NCBI GenBank assembly: GCA_905178155.1
Contig: CAJINV010000001.1
Coordinates: forward strand, 10,782,311 to 10,846,310
DNA length: 64,000 nt
Direction: 5' to 3'
From: Amoebophrya sp. A120
Lineage: Eukaryota; Sar; Dinophyceae; Syndiniales; Amoebophryaceae
The position numbers and the translations under genes were made by a program. This document shows, piece after piece, positions 35,401-45,101 of this stretch; the first letter of the stretch is position 1, and each line of letters opens with the position of its first letter. The notes under the pieces were generated by a model, which did no database searches, was not told the origin of the DNA, and was given only the letters and a program-made list of their open reading frames with translations.

Positions 35401-38388
35401 GGGCGCATTCAGGGCAAAACACCTCTTCACCTGGGACATGGATGTGGCCACGTCTTCGGTGTCGGTCTAACTTGGACAAGTAGCATAAATGCTCAAAATC
35501 CTCTACGCAGTCGGCCAAGGCATCTCCAGTGAAAATAGAAGCAGACTCATCGAGCTGTCCTACGCGGCGCTTTTTGCAGCAGTTGGATAAGCAATCAGGT
35601 GTGAAAAGATTGCAACCAAAACGCGACGCAGACAAAGCGTCTTCCTCTGACAAAACCTCTTCAAATTCTCTGCAGTATAAAGCCACACCCGTGCCGAAAA
35701 GCTCACCATCAGGCAAAAATGGTAAGTCAGGCGGGTTATTTTCTAATGGCACTGCGAAATCTGCGAATCTTGAAACTATCTCAGACTTGGCTACTGCTTT
35801 TGGTTCTAGCTTTACTGACCAACCCATTGCGTTCAGGGTGGTTGTAGGTAAAAGGCGGCGCACGGGCAAAGCGCTGTGAAAAATACCTACTGAGTAACCA
35901 AGTCGATTCGTCTTCAGCCTACCTATCCTTGGAGGATTTTTCGCTTGCAAAGTGCCTCCGACTCCATTGATTTTCACAGGATTGGAGCGAAAGGACACAA
36001 AATCGCTAAGCACACTCGACACGTAATGAGTAGTGCCACTGTCGAGGATATCCCTGTTTGTCCTCTGTTTTCTTTCCTCTGCCGAACCTTCATCCAAAAT
36101 GGATTTGTTGATCTTGCACTCTATAATCGGCATTGATTGATCGATCTTGCACAGTAACGATTTTTGATTGTAACTAGTAGCATCGTGACTTGTGTAAAAG
36201 CACGAATAGTAGTTGTCGTCGTCATCAAATGCATCGCTCTTTTCATCAGTGTTCTTCGACACATCAACGAAATTTGATTCCAACTCAACATCGATTTTTA
36301 CATCGTGTTTTGAATCCATCAGCCTCGATGTATCATCGACATCATCAGCAGAATCGTGGTCCTTATGTCACCACTTGCGACCCTTCTGGTGAGACTTGTA
36401 GCCACCTTTCTTCACGCCGTGTTTGCCACCGCCCTTGCCACCACCACCGCCCTTCTTGTGGTTGTTGCCGTAGTTGTTCGCGGGTGGTGGGGCAGTGTTC
36501 TTCTCCTGCTGGCGTTTCTTGCGATAGCAGTAATGAACGTCATGTCCTGGACGTTGGCAATACGTACACCAGAGGCCTCCTTGATTCTGCGCGTTGTTAC
36601 CATAGGGCTGATTTCGATTCGCATAGGTATTGGAATTGTAGTTTTTGTTGTTGTGTTTTCCCTGTCCTTTGTGACCCTTATTCATCATAACTAAGGCGGT
36701 TTGGTTATTGATGGACTGACACATCAATTGCTGCTCGAAGGTCGCGCCTTCCGGTGCGACGATGAAGTTGGAATTTTTGTTACCAGAAGATGAAGATGAT
36801 GATGATGCACCAGCAAGGAACGCATTGGGGTTTGCGTTTGCGGGGGCGACGTTCGTTCGTGCTAAATGCAAAGTCGCTTGCTGTTCCTTTTCAATATTCA
36901 TTCTGCCTGATTTGATGAAGTCCATCACCATTGCCAGTCCTTCTTTCTCCCAAGTAGCTGTAGTACTGTTCAAATTTCTGATCTCCGCCATGATTGTTTT
37001 CATGCAAGTCGGGTCAAGTCGGAATTTGAGGACGTCCCACATCTGGCGATTGATCGCAGCCGCATCTGGGTATCTGTCTTTCAGAAGGAGGATTTTGCTG
37101 TACTTTTCTGCGTAGATCCAAATAGAAAAATCTCCATCCTTCTCCATGTCGTAGCAGACAGTAATCAATTCGTTGTTGGTTGTGTCACTGTCAATTGAAG
37201 ATGCTTTCTGATCCCAGTGCGATGACAGAAGGAAGTAACATTTTACAAAACCCACTGTCTGGCTGTTCGTGATCAATTTTGCTGCGTCGTCTTGCAATGC
37301 ATTCAAAAATGTGGACTCGAGGGAAAACACATCTTGCTTTTGCTGTGCTGTCAACCCAGGCTGAACATTTTGAAAGTTCGTCTGCTGGGTGTTGTCGTTC
37401 AAAATTGCCTGCCATTGTGCGTCCAATTCCAATACCATGCTCATCATCGATTTGATTTTATGCTTCCACATCGTCCAGCCCTCGGAGTTCTTTATCTCCG
37501 GGCAGATGATCTTCCGATCTACCGTCGGCATACCGTCGGGATTCGTAAATCAATCTATTCCAAAGAGAGATTTTTGCGTGTAGATACCGATGGTGTTCCG
37601 ACGGAAAAATTTGGACTTGTGGATGGCGAAGTTGTTCGTTGGCTCGCGATTACCGGTCTCACCGGTGGCACCAAGTGTGAATCAGAATGTTAGGAATTCT
37701 GAACACATTCACAGCATACGAATAGCGGTCGAGTTCGCATCTTTCTGTTTGGAATGATTCAGAACGGAGTACTGATTCGCATCTGTATACAGGTGGTGTT
37801 TCAAGATGGATTGATTCGTTTGGTTTGGTCAACCAGACCACAAAGACGACGAGACGACTAAGCTAAACGGTTAGGATCGTTACTGTGCTGAAGATCAAGA
37901 TCGATGGAACCACGCAGGGGAGCTTGAACACGCATTGCATGCTGTGTGCATAAAGCTCTAGTCAACAGTTGTCCTTGTCGCTGATCATCATGTGCTTTCA
38001 ACGTTAGATAACGAACGTCCAGTGTTACCATTGTGCGCGAGAACCAGCAAATATGTTCCTACTTGCGCTGTGAGGATTATCGAAGCTTGATTGATAGTTT
38101 GTTTCCCGCGCCAGACGCTAGTACAAAAGTGGGTCAACCATCAAGATGAACAAATCCACAGCGGTGACGGACAGCACGCAGAGTCCGAAAAGCCGGGCGC
38201 GGACAGTTTTGGCGCAGATGGAACAGGAAGAAAAGCTAATGAAACCAGGGGGCAGGCCCAACGTCGAGATCGTTGAGGTGCTCGTGCGGGGCGTACCAGT
38301 TCCGTTCGTCAGGGCCTTGTCACAGATCAGGCCAGACGAGGAGCTAGTGCTGGATCGCACCACCATATTCAAGAAAAAGACTGTGTAA
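29440..38388 (+). CDS. Ankyrin plus SET-like domain protein, interrupted by a retrotransposon in its last intron
   Basis: Five exons: 29440-30561, 30704-30897, 31113-31274, 31442-31647 and 38162-38388, all GT-AG, giving 636 residues. Residues 20-110 hold ankyrin repeats (GSTALHAAAISGDLALMESL, GLTPLSVAVSSGNLEMVELL). A coiled coil and an acidic linker follow. The C-terminal exons read like a SET methyltransferase domain. The order is VGRRFITSEVF, then PPGTVLGFLSGEYCRK, then LLLDSPEVNPLNAIGD, then GRPNVEIVEVL and FVRALSQIRPDEELVLD; the last corresponds to the family's pN and I..GEEL..dY motifs. The usual NHxC and GEEL are altered, so activity is uncertain. The last intron (31648-38161) contains a complete copia element in antisense. 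The final acceptor was set by phase and SET continuity; the intermediate acceptor at 38007 would instead give an early stop. Confidence 0.65.
31689..31968 (-). repeat. 3' LTR of the copia element
   Basis: 280 bp, TG...CA. It is identical to the other LTR except for two transitions (in the GCGGCCGAG and GATTCACATC strings). On the element's own strand it is the downstream LTR. Confidence 0.95.
31969..31982 (-). other. Polypurine tract of the copia element
   Basis: Directly abutting the 3' LTR; on the minus strand it reads as a run of about ten G followed by AA. This is the expected position and composition for plus-strand priming. Confidence 0.85.
32159..36367 (-). CDS. pol: Copia Pol region (protease-integrase-RT-RNase H)
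   Basis: Open from just after the gag stop (36368) to TAG at 32159; the first Met is at 36319, giving 1386 residues. Order: aspartic protease (DILDSGTTH, about residue 90 from that Met); integrase zinc finger (HRRRGH...CPEC) and core (DADFWGPV, RSDNDPTF, PYVPQKNGVCERFMG); reverse transcriptase (ALVLSRKRCGKFKCRAVVLG, DIDNAFVQSL, LYGLPQSPRLW and the catalytic YVDDN); RNase H (DASFASC, TFEAEFVAGSDG, DNQTAITVAK). All motifs look intact. Pol is in the same frame as gag, separated only by one UGA, so it is probably made by readthrough of that stop rather than by a frameshift. Confidence 0.93.
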   Translation of the reverse strand, partial: HKDHDSADDVDDTSRLMDSKHDVKIDVELESNFVDVSKNTDEKSDAFDDDDNYYSCFYTSHDATSYNQKSLLCKIDQSMPIIECKINKSILDEGSAEERKQRTNRDILDSGTTHYVSSVLSDFVSFRSNPVKINGVGGTLQAKNPPRIGRLKTNRLGYSVGIFHSALPVRRLLPTTTLNAMGWSVKLEPKAVAKSEIVSRFADFAVPLENNPPDLPFLPDGELFGTGVALYCREFEEVLSEEDALSASRFGCNLFTPDCLSNCCKKRRVGQLDESASIFTGDALADCVEDFEHLCYLSKLDRHRRRGHIHVPGEEVFCPECALAKGGRSGARKERPQKYSDPTPLKQLDADFWGPVKPVSLTGNSWLLIFICPAVARVFEFKLKHKDQAYAVVERLIKQLRASDSIDLTDKVVWFVRSDNDPTFRAKKWEDTLQALSVFRQHSVPYVPQKNGVCERFMGTLGPGLRANLVGVDLRLWDYAASYFVYTWNRLQRKFYKRAPQFNGLSPLEACRQRKSLQNDRKVSRTEPQEPDEILKTSNFDSRMRRFGCLAYFLRQPVEGVKKLVEKYTKGVFLGYCDQSSCYLVGTYVKDDRYSKAGALRWAVYETNAVKFVESVLIDNVDSLRPGYRGGVVVSDDQLLQTICGSKDNARVVGSDRDCAPVRKNPGGSEVSGSGGVGGSNSLPLLEVEKAASQEHAHNASSASFKDINLQSNQHASGDNSQVQNPHSAPDSVSSRAPARNTVEHHEPDPEVVFGREKTKRPRGRPKGAKDKTQRTRRTKQQLSEAENSDAFYADFAEVINDCYVCDSVVDDFEEGEELVEALPQFANVAAMSSPDAPHWLEAKSLEKCKLEAFQTWRVPTPEELERAKTTGVVPIALVLSRKRCGKFKCRAVVLGNLYKPGGELEVYAPVISFGASRYLLIDAAAHGDAIILFDIDNAFVQSLIDSEIFIRLPKEWREQNDDGIRKLVRALYGLPQSPRLWAKHYEKKLVSLGWTQSTEKGLWRKLSKATGNNFQSYKKFSKYMKMGVYVDDNTATGPDEHELRHEVSLILKEFPGKIIEPEHQPNGDLLYDQLGADVHYNPNKYKVRICMQSYIRTKLAPKFGMVGCKKVDNPCFTESALYDTASPEVKFPLREAVGALQWCVTICRPDIAQPVNCLAKVASKPCTKAVVACVKKVLRYVIHTEDVGIDYSPENEQKFKQVYGSLLQKGEKLKDWNLFTDASFASCFVTLKSTSGALLYYRGAPIVWKTARQSVRTHSTFEAEFVAGSDGLIMSETCTFKGFLEDRDASEDLWMDNQTAITVAKTPGDAQRPRSRHVALRYHKVADECEKIKFCPTEHMKADCLTKNNVPREVRDHVFHHNPHMTNKRKVKVSEDPEEVDACFTVVGVPGLFFSLEDLWA
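36368..37531 (-). CDS. gag: Copia Gag
   Basis: 387 residues from an ATG at 37529-37531 to TGA at 36368-36370. The N-terminal half is helical and matches copia Gag style (EGWTMWKHKIKSMMSMV...LDAQWQAIL, then KFRLDPTCMKTIMAEIRNL). A CCHC zinc knuckle, CTYCQRPGHDVHYC, lies near the C-terminus. A Gly/Lys/His-rich basic tail ending KGRKW follows and would bind RNA. The stop context on the coding strand is AAG TGG TGA CAT AAG, and the frame continues straight into pol. Confidence 0.9.
   Translation of the reverse strand: MPTVDRKIICPEIKNSEGWTMWKHKIKSMMSMVLELDAQWQAILNDNTQQTNFQNVQPGLTAQQKQDVFSLESTFLNALQDDAAKLITNSQTVGFVKCYFLLSSHWDQKASSIDSDTTNNELITVCYDMEKDGDFSIWIYAEKYSKILLLKDRYPDAAAINRQMWDVLKFRLDPTCMKTIMAEIRNLNSTTATWEKEGLAMVMDFIKSGRMNIEKEQQATLHLARTNVAPANANPNAFLAGASSSSSSSGNKNSNFIVAPEGATFEQQLMCQSINNQTALVMMNKGHKGQGKHNNKNYNSNTYANRNQPYGNNAQNQGGLWCTYCQRPGHDVHYCYRKKRQQEKNTAPPPANNYGNNHKKGGGGGKGGGKHGVKKGGYKSHQKGRKW
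37532..37687 (-). other. Leader with candidate primer-binding site
   Basis: 156 bases between the 5' LTR and the gag start. About 14 bases inside the LTR the minus strand has TGGTGCCACCGGTGAGACC. Its complement ends in CACCA, like a tRNA 3' end, so it may be the minus-strand primer site. The offset from the LTR makes this tentative. Confidence 0.35.
37688..37967 (-). repeat. 5' LTR of the copia element
   Basis: 280 bp, TG...CA, the upstream LTR on the element's own strand. It is the pair of 31689-31968. Confidence 0.95.
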
Positions 38389-39640
38389 GTGTAAGCCTGT
38401 GATGCAGAAAATGCCAGACCACAGTTTTTTTACATTGGTCATGCCAGACACCCAACAAGTCCGCTTTTCCTGTGCGTTTTCACGTACTGGCCCTGCGTGA
38501 CTGGTTTTCTCGGTCATGATGTACTAGCGCAGTTTTTTTCTTGGATACGCTATGTGGCTGGGCTATGCCGCCAGCTTGAGGCGGATGCGGTTACTGAGAA
38601 GCACTGTCAGCGCATTTGTCACACGCGTTGGCGACTAAGTTTCACAGGCAGCAGCTGACGTTATCTCGATTTAAAAGATGCTCCTCTAAGTCATCTTGTA
38701 GTTGTTGCACGTGCGAACGCGAGGAAGTGACAAAATGTCTCCGATGCAGCTACAAAAGGCGCTTTGGTACACTAAGTCCATCACTACAGGCTTTCAATAT
38801 CTGTAGTTTTTGAGAGACGAACCAGAGGTCTGTTTTGTTCTAAATTCAGTGTTCTAGAAGACATTGCGGCACAAGTATGTTCTCGATTGCAGACAAGGAA
38901 TAAAGCGAGATTGTGATAGAGTACAGGCGGGAGTTGCAACAAAAAAAGTTGGTGTTTTTTTTGAGCGGTTCCTGTATGCGTGATTGAATACAAAATACAT
39001 CGGTAGTTTTTACTAGTCCAGATTTCGGTCTAACTATAGATAAGGTTGGCATCCTGCTAGAAATGGACGTGTGAGAAGGTTGATCTGAAACTCTACTGGC
39101 TCGAAAAGATGCAGTTTTGCGTGAAAAATCTGAACGTGAACCAACTTTTTGAATCATCCATCAGGCCCCTAAAAAGTCAATGCTATGGCGATTTCTTTTT
39201 TGCAATGCTGGCGTTGTCATGTGATTACTTGCCCCTTGATGGGAAGGCTGTCAAGATGAATAACAACTATGGCTCCTGCCAAAAGATAGGTTTTGTAGGT
39301 ACTTACCGCGTAGTAGTTCTAAACAAGGCTGTGTTTCTGTGATTGAAGAGCATTTCGTTTCTTATCCATGAATGGTTTTACGTTTACCTCTTCTGACATT
39401 TTTACCTTCGCGACCTTTGTTGTATAAGCCATGCCTATACAACCAGATATCGAAGCAAAGAATTATGATTATCATTATGTAAAAGCAAGAACTGCTGCTG
39501 TTTGCCGTTGTTAGGAGCTGGCGCGGTCACTGTTTTTTTTTCCCATTTTGATACAACTCGTCCCATTGAAGAACAGTTCACACTGTATAGAACAATTCAC
39601 ACTCTTGGTTTGAGTTTGACGCATTTTCCGGGTACAAATT
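38389..39640. other. Intergenic spacer
   Basis: About 1.25 kb of AT-rich sequence after the ankyrin/SET gene. Frames such as 39109-39342 and 39502-40095 lack coding character or are shadows of the next gene. No introner, RNA gene or repeat was recognised. Confidence 0.5.
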
Positions 39641-42600
39641 ATGGATCCAGTTCCGGTGATTTTTGCTACGCAGACGGGGATCAGCGAGGAATTCGCCCAA
39701 AATTTAGAGGAGGAGAGCGCGGGCAAGAAAGTTCCCTTTGTCGCCACGAGTGTTACCTCAGTTGCTGTGGATTCGCTAAGGGAAACGAAACTGGCCGTGT
39801 TCATCTGCTCCTCGCACGGCGACGGAGATCCGCCGGATTCCGCCTGCAACTTTTACAACGCCCTGACGGGGGAGCGGAACAAGAAAGCCCTGGCCCACCT
39901 GCGGTTTGCGCTGCTGGGTCTGGGGGACCAGAATTACATGCAGTATCAGGGCTTCCCCATCTCGCTGCAATCCGCTCTGGCCGCTTTAGGGGCAACCTTG
40001 GTGTACGTGCGCGGAGAGGCGGACAACGCCGGGGACATCGACGAGGACTTCGAAAACTGGAAAAACAATGGGTTCTGGGACTGCTTGGAAAGTGAATACC
40101 AAAAGTGCGGAGGTATCACAAGGAAAAATCCCCCCTCCCCATATCAAAAGGAAGTTTCTGATGCTGGATTTGCGTATACGCGTCAGGTCTGTCTTGCAGT
40201 AGAGGAAAGCAGGCTCCTGCCCAGCCTGAGTAGAGAGGTTTTGGCCTAGGCGCTCAGCATGGGAAACGTCTATGCTGTGGGCCCAACAGCATCACAAACC
40301 GCCTGCGTAATGCGGCGGAGCCTGTGGAGTTGTCTTCTTGCAAGACAGACGCGATTTGTTGTCTCAAATCAGCAAGACAAATTTTCGGAAGCATACCTTT
40401 TCGATATGGGGAGGGGAGATTTTTCCTCTCAATAGGAGGGAAGCCTTACTTTGAGGAAGAGGACAGCTCGACCGAAATCTCGACGGCCCCGAATTCGCAG
40501 AATCATGCCGACGACACGGACGACAAGAGCGGTATGGTTTTGTATCAAGCTGCTTCTCGTCCAGAAAGCAGCCCGCTGAAGAAAAACGACTTCTACGCGG
40601 CTGCGGCGGCCGACGACCAAAGAGCTGCCAAAGCAGTTTCAGCGAAAGCCACGCCGGTGGCATCTCCGGCTGCGTCGCCTGCTAAAGAACCGGGACTTGG
40701 CAAGAAGGATATTTTCGCCGTGCTAACGCCGCCGGCGAATAACAAAGTTGTTGCAACTACATCTAGCCCGAGTTGTTCCAGCATCACCTCACCCGTCGGA
40801 AAAAGTATTTCGCCCACAACTTCTCCTCTACTAACGGAGCAGAAGAATCAAATACTGAACAATAGTCGAAGCCGCGTCCAAAATTCCACAGCTACCGCCG
40901 TGATTTTTGGTCAACAAAAGCACCTGCTCGCGCATGTCAATAGCGCTGGAGGTGCTAAGAAGTCATCAAAGGGTAGTACTGGTGAGAATAATCATCTTTC
41001 TGTCGAAGAACTCTTGAAGTCTGACCGCGTTGTGTACTGTGACGAAGCAGTGTTCGTACCCACGAAGGCGGGCGCGTTCGATGACTCCGATACCTCGGAC
41101 TTTGCCCGGGGTCTGTTTGCCCTTGAGTTGCAGAGGGCGTTTGCGCGGAAGGAAACGAAGTATCCTGAGTAAAAACGTACCCACACCAGAGTTGTAATGC
41201 AGGTTTGCAAAGACAGGAAGACTTGTCATGCGCATCCCCATGAGAGCCATTTCCAATCGTGTTTTGGAATTTGTGATGCTGTGAACAGGATGAGCAGCTG
41301 GATTTGTGACGCGGCTGCACTTGCTAACCTGCACTACACTGCAGAGTGCAACTTGTCATGCGTGACTCACAAAACGGCTAGGTTTGTGCTGCAAAATCCC
41401 CATCCTGACTCTGGTGTGGGTACGTTTTTACTCAGGATACGAAGCATCTTTTCTTCATCCAGAACGTGGACCAGGTGGCGCGAACCGTTGCGCGGTTACC
41501 AAATGTAAAAATGTCTGGGTTTGGAAGAATGCAACTTGTAATGCGTATTTCAGAACACAGAAACGTCTCTCATGCATACGTAGCAAAAGCTCCCACTTTT
41601 TGCCAGCAAAATAGGGGACTTGTCATGCGGATTCGGCATTGCGGAAGGTTCTCGAAACCTGTGATGCTAGAGCTTCCATGCCAGACCTTCTGTGTCATGC
41701 AAAAACAGCATGACTCTTCCAGACCCAGACATTTTTACATTTGATAGCGGTCGCTCGTTGACAAAAGCTTTGGGTTTCCGGAAACGCATTTCGCGCACGT
41801 CTCCGCGTGCGTGTTGATGACCGAGAGGCAACAGGACGCAAACACGACCGCGAAGAAGCTCGTCTCTGTGTTGGAGAAACTGAACTGCAAAGTGTTCCGC
41901 GCGGCAAGCGTCGCCGAATTGCTGGAATACGTCCAGTTCTGCGTGGGCGCGGATCCGGACCCGGCTGCGGAAAAAATTGTAAACGAGAAAGAAAAGAAGA
42001 AGAACAAGCAGGACAAAGAGCCACAGGATCGTTTGTTATCGGCGTCAGCGTCAGAAGCATCACCCGTCGCGGGCTCGATGTTTTCGCCACAAAAGATGTC
42101 GATGAACGTGACGTCGCCGGTGGCGGGACTTACAATGACCCCGTCCCCACCGCGGGCGGGATCCAGATCCACTCCCACGTCCGCGCAACCGAAAAAAGGA
42201 TGGGTGCGAAGCGTTTCGCCGCGGGGGAACGTGTACTACTCGAAGTATCGTGGCGTGCAGTGCAAGGGAGAAGATGAGAATTCCCCACAGGAAAAATTCT
42301 CTCCTGGGGCGAAGGACGCTCTTCCGCCGAGTCAGCGAAGTTCCGTGCAGCTTTCCTCCAGGTCTGTTTCCTCCCCGATCTCGCTGGCGCGGCGCAGCCG
42401 AGCGGGCGACTTGGAGGGGTTCGAAGACGCCCCCCTGTCTTTTGAGAACATGAGCCGGCTCGCGTCGCAGTTGCACGTGGTACTGGACTTTTTGGAGCAG
42501 AGCCACGAGCTGGAGACGCGCGCGGTGCAACCACTTTTGGCGGCGAATGCGGAGGATCCGCGCCGGATGGTGCACGTGGAGTTTCAACCGCTCCTCTCCT

Positions 42601-44024
42601 CGTCTGAGTTCCTTGTCAGCGACAACGTGTCCATTCTCGCGCCCTCGTCTCCACTAGCGGTGGAGAAGCTGCTTCTAGCCTTGGAAGCAAGTAGTGCGGC
42701 CGATGAACATGATGTCGACAACGCGATCATGTTGAAGGAGCACGACGTGACAATCAACGGGGCGGGCGGAGGACCAAACAAAAAAGCTGAAAAAGCGAAG
42801 AACGGCACCACCTCCCCTACCGGCACTTCCTCTTCTGTCGCGATGAAGCGGAAACTGGTCGACGTCTTAAAAGATTATGACGAGGGTAAAAGCCAAACCG
42901 ACCTAGCCCGGTTTCTGAACGCATTGTTCGTGCAGACAGAGGAGGGCAAGGCATTGCTGCCACGTCTTCAGAAGAATGCGCGCGTGGCGGACCTAGACTG
43001 CGTCGGCACATTTCTGGGCTACTGCTTCGCGCTGGAAAACTTCTCTTTTGCTAATATCAAGCAGCAGGACCACGCGAACAAATCAGAACCGCCGTCGCCA
43101 GGTACTACTGGCTCGGAGATGAAGCTGAATAGTAATTTTGAGTTTATGCAATTCGTGCAGAAGTCCCGTCCCTACACGCTCGTCGGGAAGACAGGGATCT
43201 GTGTGACGCATCAGTCTTTCGGCCAGGCGTCGACTTTCCTTTGTTGCAACTGTGAAAAGGGAACGAAGGTTTTCGCCAAACTGGTGTCCTCCCCACTGCG
43301 GCTGCAGGATCTGGAGAAGAAAAGCAACGTCTGGAAATTCCTGCCCAGCATTGATGAGAAGAATGTGGAGCCGCCCCCGCTGCTCATGATCGCGACCGGT
43401 GCGGGCATGGGCGTTTTTATCGGGTGGCTGCAGGAGTTTCTGGGCCGCGAAGAGAAGTGCCCCTTCCACGACGTCACCCTGTTTGCCGGTTGCAGGACCT
43501 GGGACGAAGTTCCTTACAGGGGCTTTCTGCACCAGACACTGACGAAGGAGAGTTTTTCTGTGAACTTGGAAAACAAGAAGATCATGGACACAACCTCTAA
43601 TATCTTCGAGGACCACAAACACCTACAAGATGAAAAGATGACGTCGACGGATAAGAGAACGAAGACGGAGGACAATGAGGAAGCAAACGCGTACGCGGTG
43701 AAAGACGAAGCTTTTCTGATCACCAGCAGCGGCACTGAGTTCGGGCGGCAAAAATTCAAATTTCACTGGCACCAGGCACTGTCCCGCGAGGGGAAAAAAC
43801 TATACGTTCAGAAACTGCTGCAAGTCCACCAGGGTCTGCTTGTGGAAAAGCTTGTGGCGAAAAAAGGATTTCTGTACTTTTGTGGAGAAGCCAAGATGAT
43901 CAAAGAATGCAGAGACTTTTTGAAGCAAATCCTCCCGAAGCAGGTCTTTGACGAGAAGCGAATCATCGCGGAACAGTGGGGAACCACCAGGAAGCGCAGC
44001 CGCGCCGGCAGTTTAGTTGTGTAG
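39641..44024 (+). CDS. Diflavin reductase-like protein (flavodoxin, FAD and NADPH modules)
   Basis: Four exons, 39641-40113, 40440-41160, 41445-41496 and 41752-44024, separated only by introners, give 1172 residues. Residues 1-150 are a flavodoxin domain: PVIFATQTGISEEFAQNLE, then FICSSHGDGDPPDSACNFY and FALLGLGDQNY (FMN loops). A low-complexity linker follows. The C-terminal half matches cytochrome P450 reductase or sulfite reductase layout: RPYTLVG near residue 887 (FAD), ATGAGMGVFIGWLQEF near 964 (pyrophosphate loop), LFAGCRTWDEVPYRGFL, then ALSREGKKLYVQKLL and FLYFCGEAKMIKE. It would pass electrons from NADPH through FAD to FMN. The nucleotide loop departs from the usual GxGTGxAP. Large insertions make it about twice the size of P450 reductase, and the partner is unknown. 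Confidence 0.82.
40114..40434 (+). mobile_element. Introner, family B, 321 bp
   Basis: TATCACAAGGAAAAATC at the left; the complementary GATTTTTCCTCTCAATA at the right. The target duplication GGAGG is at 40109-40113 and 40435-40439. Excision joins KCGG to KPYFEEED in the diflavin reductase. Interior closely resembles 16452-16772 in the same orientation. Confidence 0.9.
41161..41439 (+). mobile_element. Introner, family F, 279 bp
   Basis: Terminal repeats TATCCTGAGTAAAAACGTAC and its complement pair over about 27 bases. The target duplication CGAAG is at 41156-41160 and 41440-41444. Excision restores RKETK followed by HLFFIQNVDQ. It is the only member of this family in the window. Confidence 0.9.
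41497..41746 (-). mobile_element. Introner, family A, 250 bp, reverse orientation
   Basis: Left end TACCAAATGTAAAAATG, right end ACATTTTTACATTTGATA. The target duplication GCGGT is at 41492-41496 and 41747-41751. The interior resembles 53939-54202 and is inverted relative to 48285-48546. Excision joins VAR to SLVDKSFGF; the exon between this and the preceding introner is only 52 bases. Confidence 0.88.
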
Positions 44025-45101
44025 TAGTGCAGCATCGATCTCTTCTTTTTAAGTACAACAATTTTAAGACCTTGTACCTTCCGCTGGCTGTGCAAGCAAG
44101 TAGGCAAAAGGTGCTTTTACTTAAAAGCTTTCGCTTTAATTGCAACTGTAGGTCTACCACAGCCTCAAAACCAATGTCATTTTGACCATAGCAGTTTCTT
44201 ATGGCATAGGACATTGACATCAGGAGTATGTAGGTACACAAAATGGAGTCGCTTTTTGGTCACGTCGAGGCGAAGTTTCCAGAATTTTGCGGTGAAAAAA
44301 AAACCGAGAAACCTGAACAATTGTTTATTACGGAGAAGTGTCGATTGCGTTACGGATATGCTGAACAGGTGTAGGTGTACAATTGATCTTTTTTATACCA
44401 CAGGAAAATGAAAAATGGCATAAAAATGAGAAGGATGACCAATGTCGTCTTTCAATGACGAATAGGAAATTTCTGTTCGAGCTACCTTCTAAAGATCGGT
44501 GAGTACTTATTCGAGTTTGTGTGCTCTCTTGTAGTGCTCTCTTGTCGTAGCTGCACTTGTATATCCATTTTTCTGCTCGTCCGCAGCTGCTGGTCGTGCT
44601 CGAAGATTCTTATAGTGAAAATTATCCTGTCTATTTTTGCAGCCCAGCTCCGTGATCCTCAGCCTCATCAGATGATTCGTGAAGTACTCAACGAAACAAG
44701 CCATCGTGAATTACGTGTCGCAAAGCAGTTTCTCTTCGTCATGATCGTGAAGGAAATTCGGTGCTGTCTATTCAAGATCGGTTCGTCGAAGTACGTGTTT
44801 AAGGCAGTTTTTGTATGCTTCGCGATAGTCATGACTAGCACACCGGCATCATGGAGACAAGTGCTTACTACAACAAGTTATTTTCGCCACCTCTACAACT
44901 TGTTTCCGCGACTCGTAACCAGTTTTTTTTTGCCGGTTCGGCTGTCGTTGTGACCTTAGTGGTGAAGTGATGGCGTAGTTTTTTTAAAAGACGAGATCCG
45001 GCACGACGCCAGCAGAAGACCGGGTAGTAAGTTGTACTTACACACTTTGCCCGACTAGAGATTTTATTCCAGGTCATTTCCACACTGTTCGTTGACAGCA
45101 T
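44025..45101. other. Intergenic spacer
   Basis: About 1.1 kb, AT-rich. The frame 44519-44953 is hydrophobic by composition and shows no family. No RNA gene or repeat was recognised. Confidence 0.45.

Larger units (their letters stand above)
31689..37967 (-). mobile_element. Intact Ty1/copia-type LTR retrotransposon
   Basis: A 6279-bp element with 280-bp LTRs (31689-31968 and 37688-37967) that begin TG and end CA. It is flanked by a perfect 5-bp target duplication GTTGT (31684-31688 and 37968-37972). Only two mismatches separate the LTRs by eye, so the insertion is recent. On the minus strand the order is 5' LTR, leader, gag, one in-frame stop, pol (protease, integrase, reverse transcriptase, RNase H), polypurine tract, 3' LTR. 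Integrase before reverse transcriptase identifies the copia order. It lies antisense in the last intron of the ankyrin/SET gene. Confidence 0.95.

Noticed and set aside
38008-38090. Alternative last exon for the ankyrin/SET gene using the acceptor at 38007
   Set aside because: Frame-compatible, but it ends after about 27 codons and loses the PNVEIVEV and DEELVLD segments that fit the SET-like pattern.
38146-38388. Stand-alone 80-residue gene starting with ATG
   Set aside because: Its sequence continues the SET-like domain of the upstream gene and the frame closes when joined at 38162, so I treat it as the last exon.
41497-41747. GT-AG splicing of family A introners from the internal GTAAAA, leaving 12 bases
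   Set aside because: Frame-neutral when the duplication starts with G, but it disrupts helicase motif Ia at 59299, fails for AGCTG at 53939, and is impossible in families lacking the GT.
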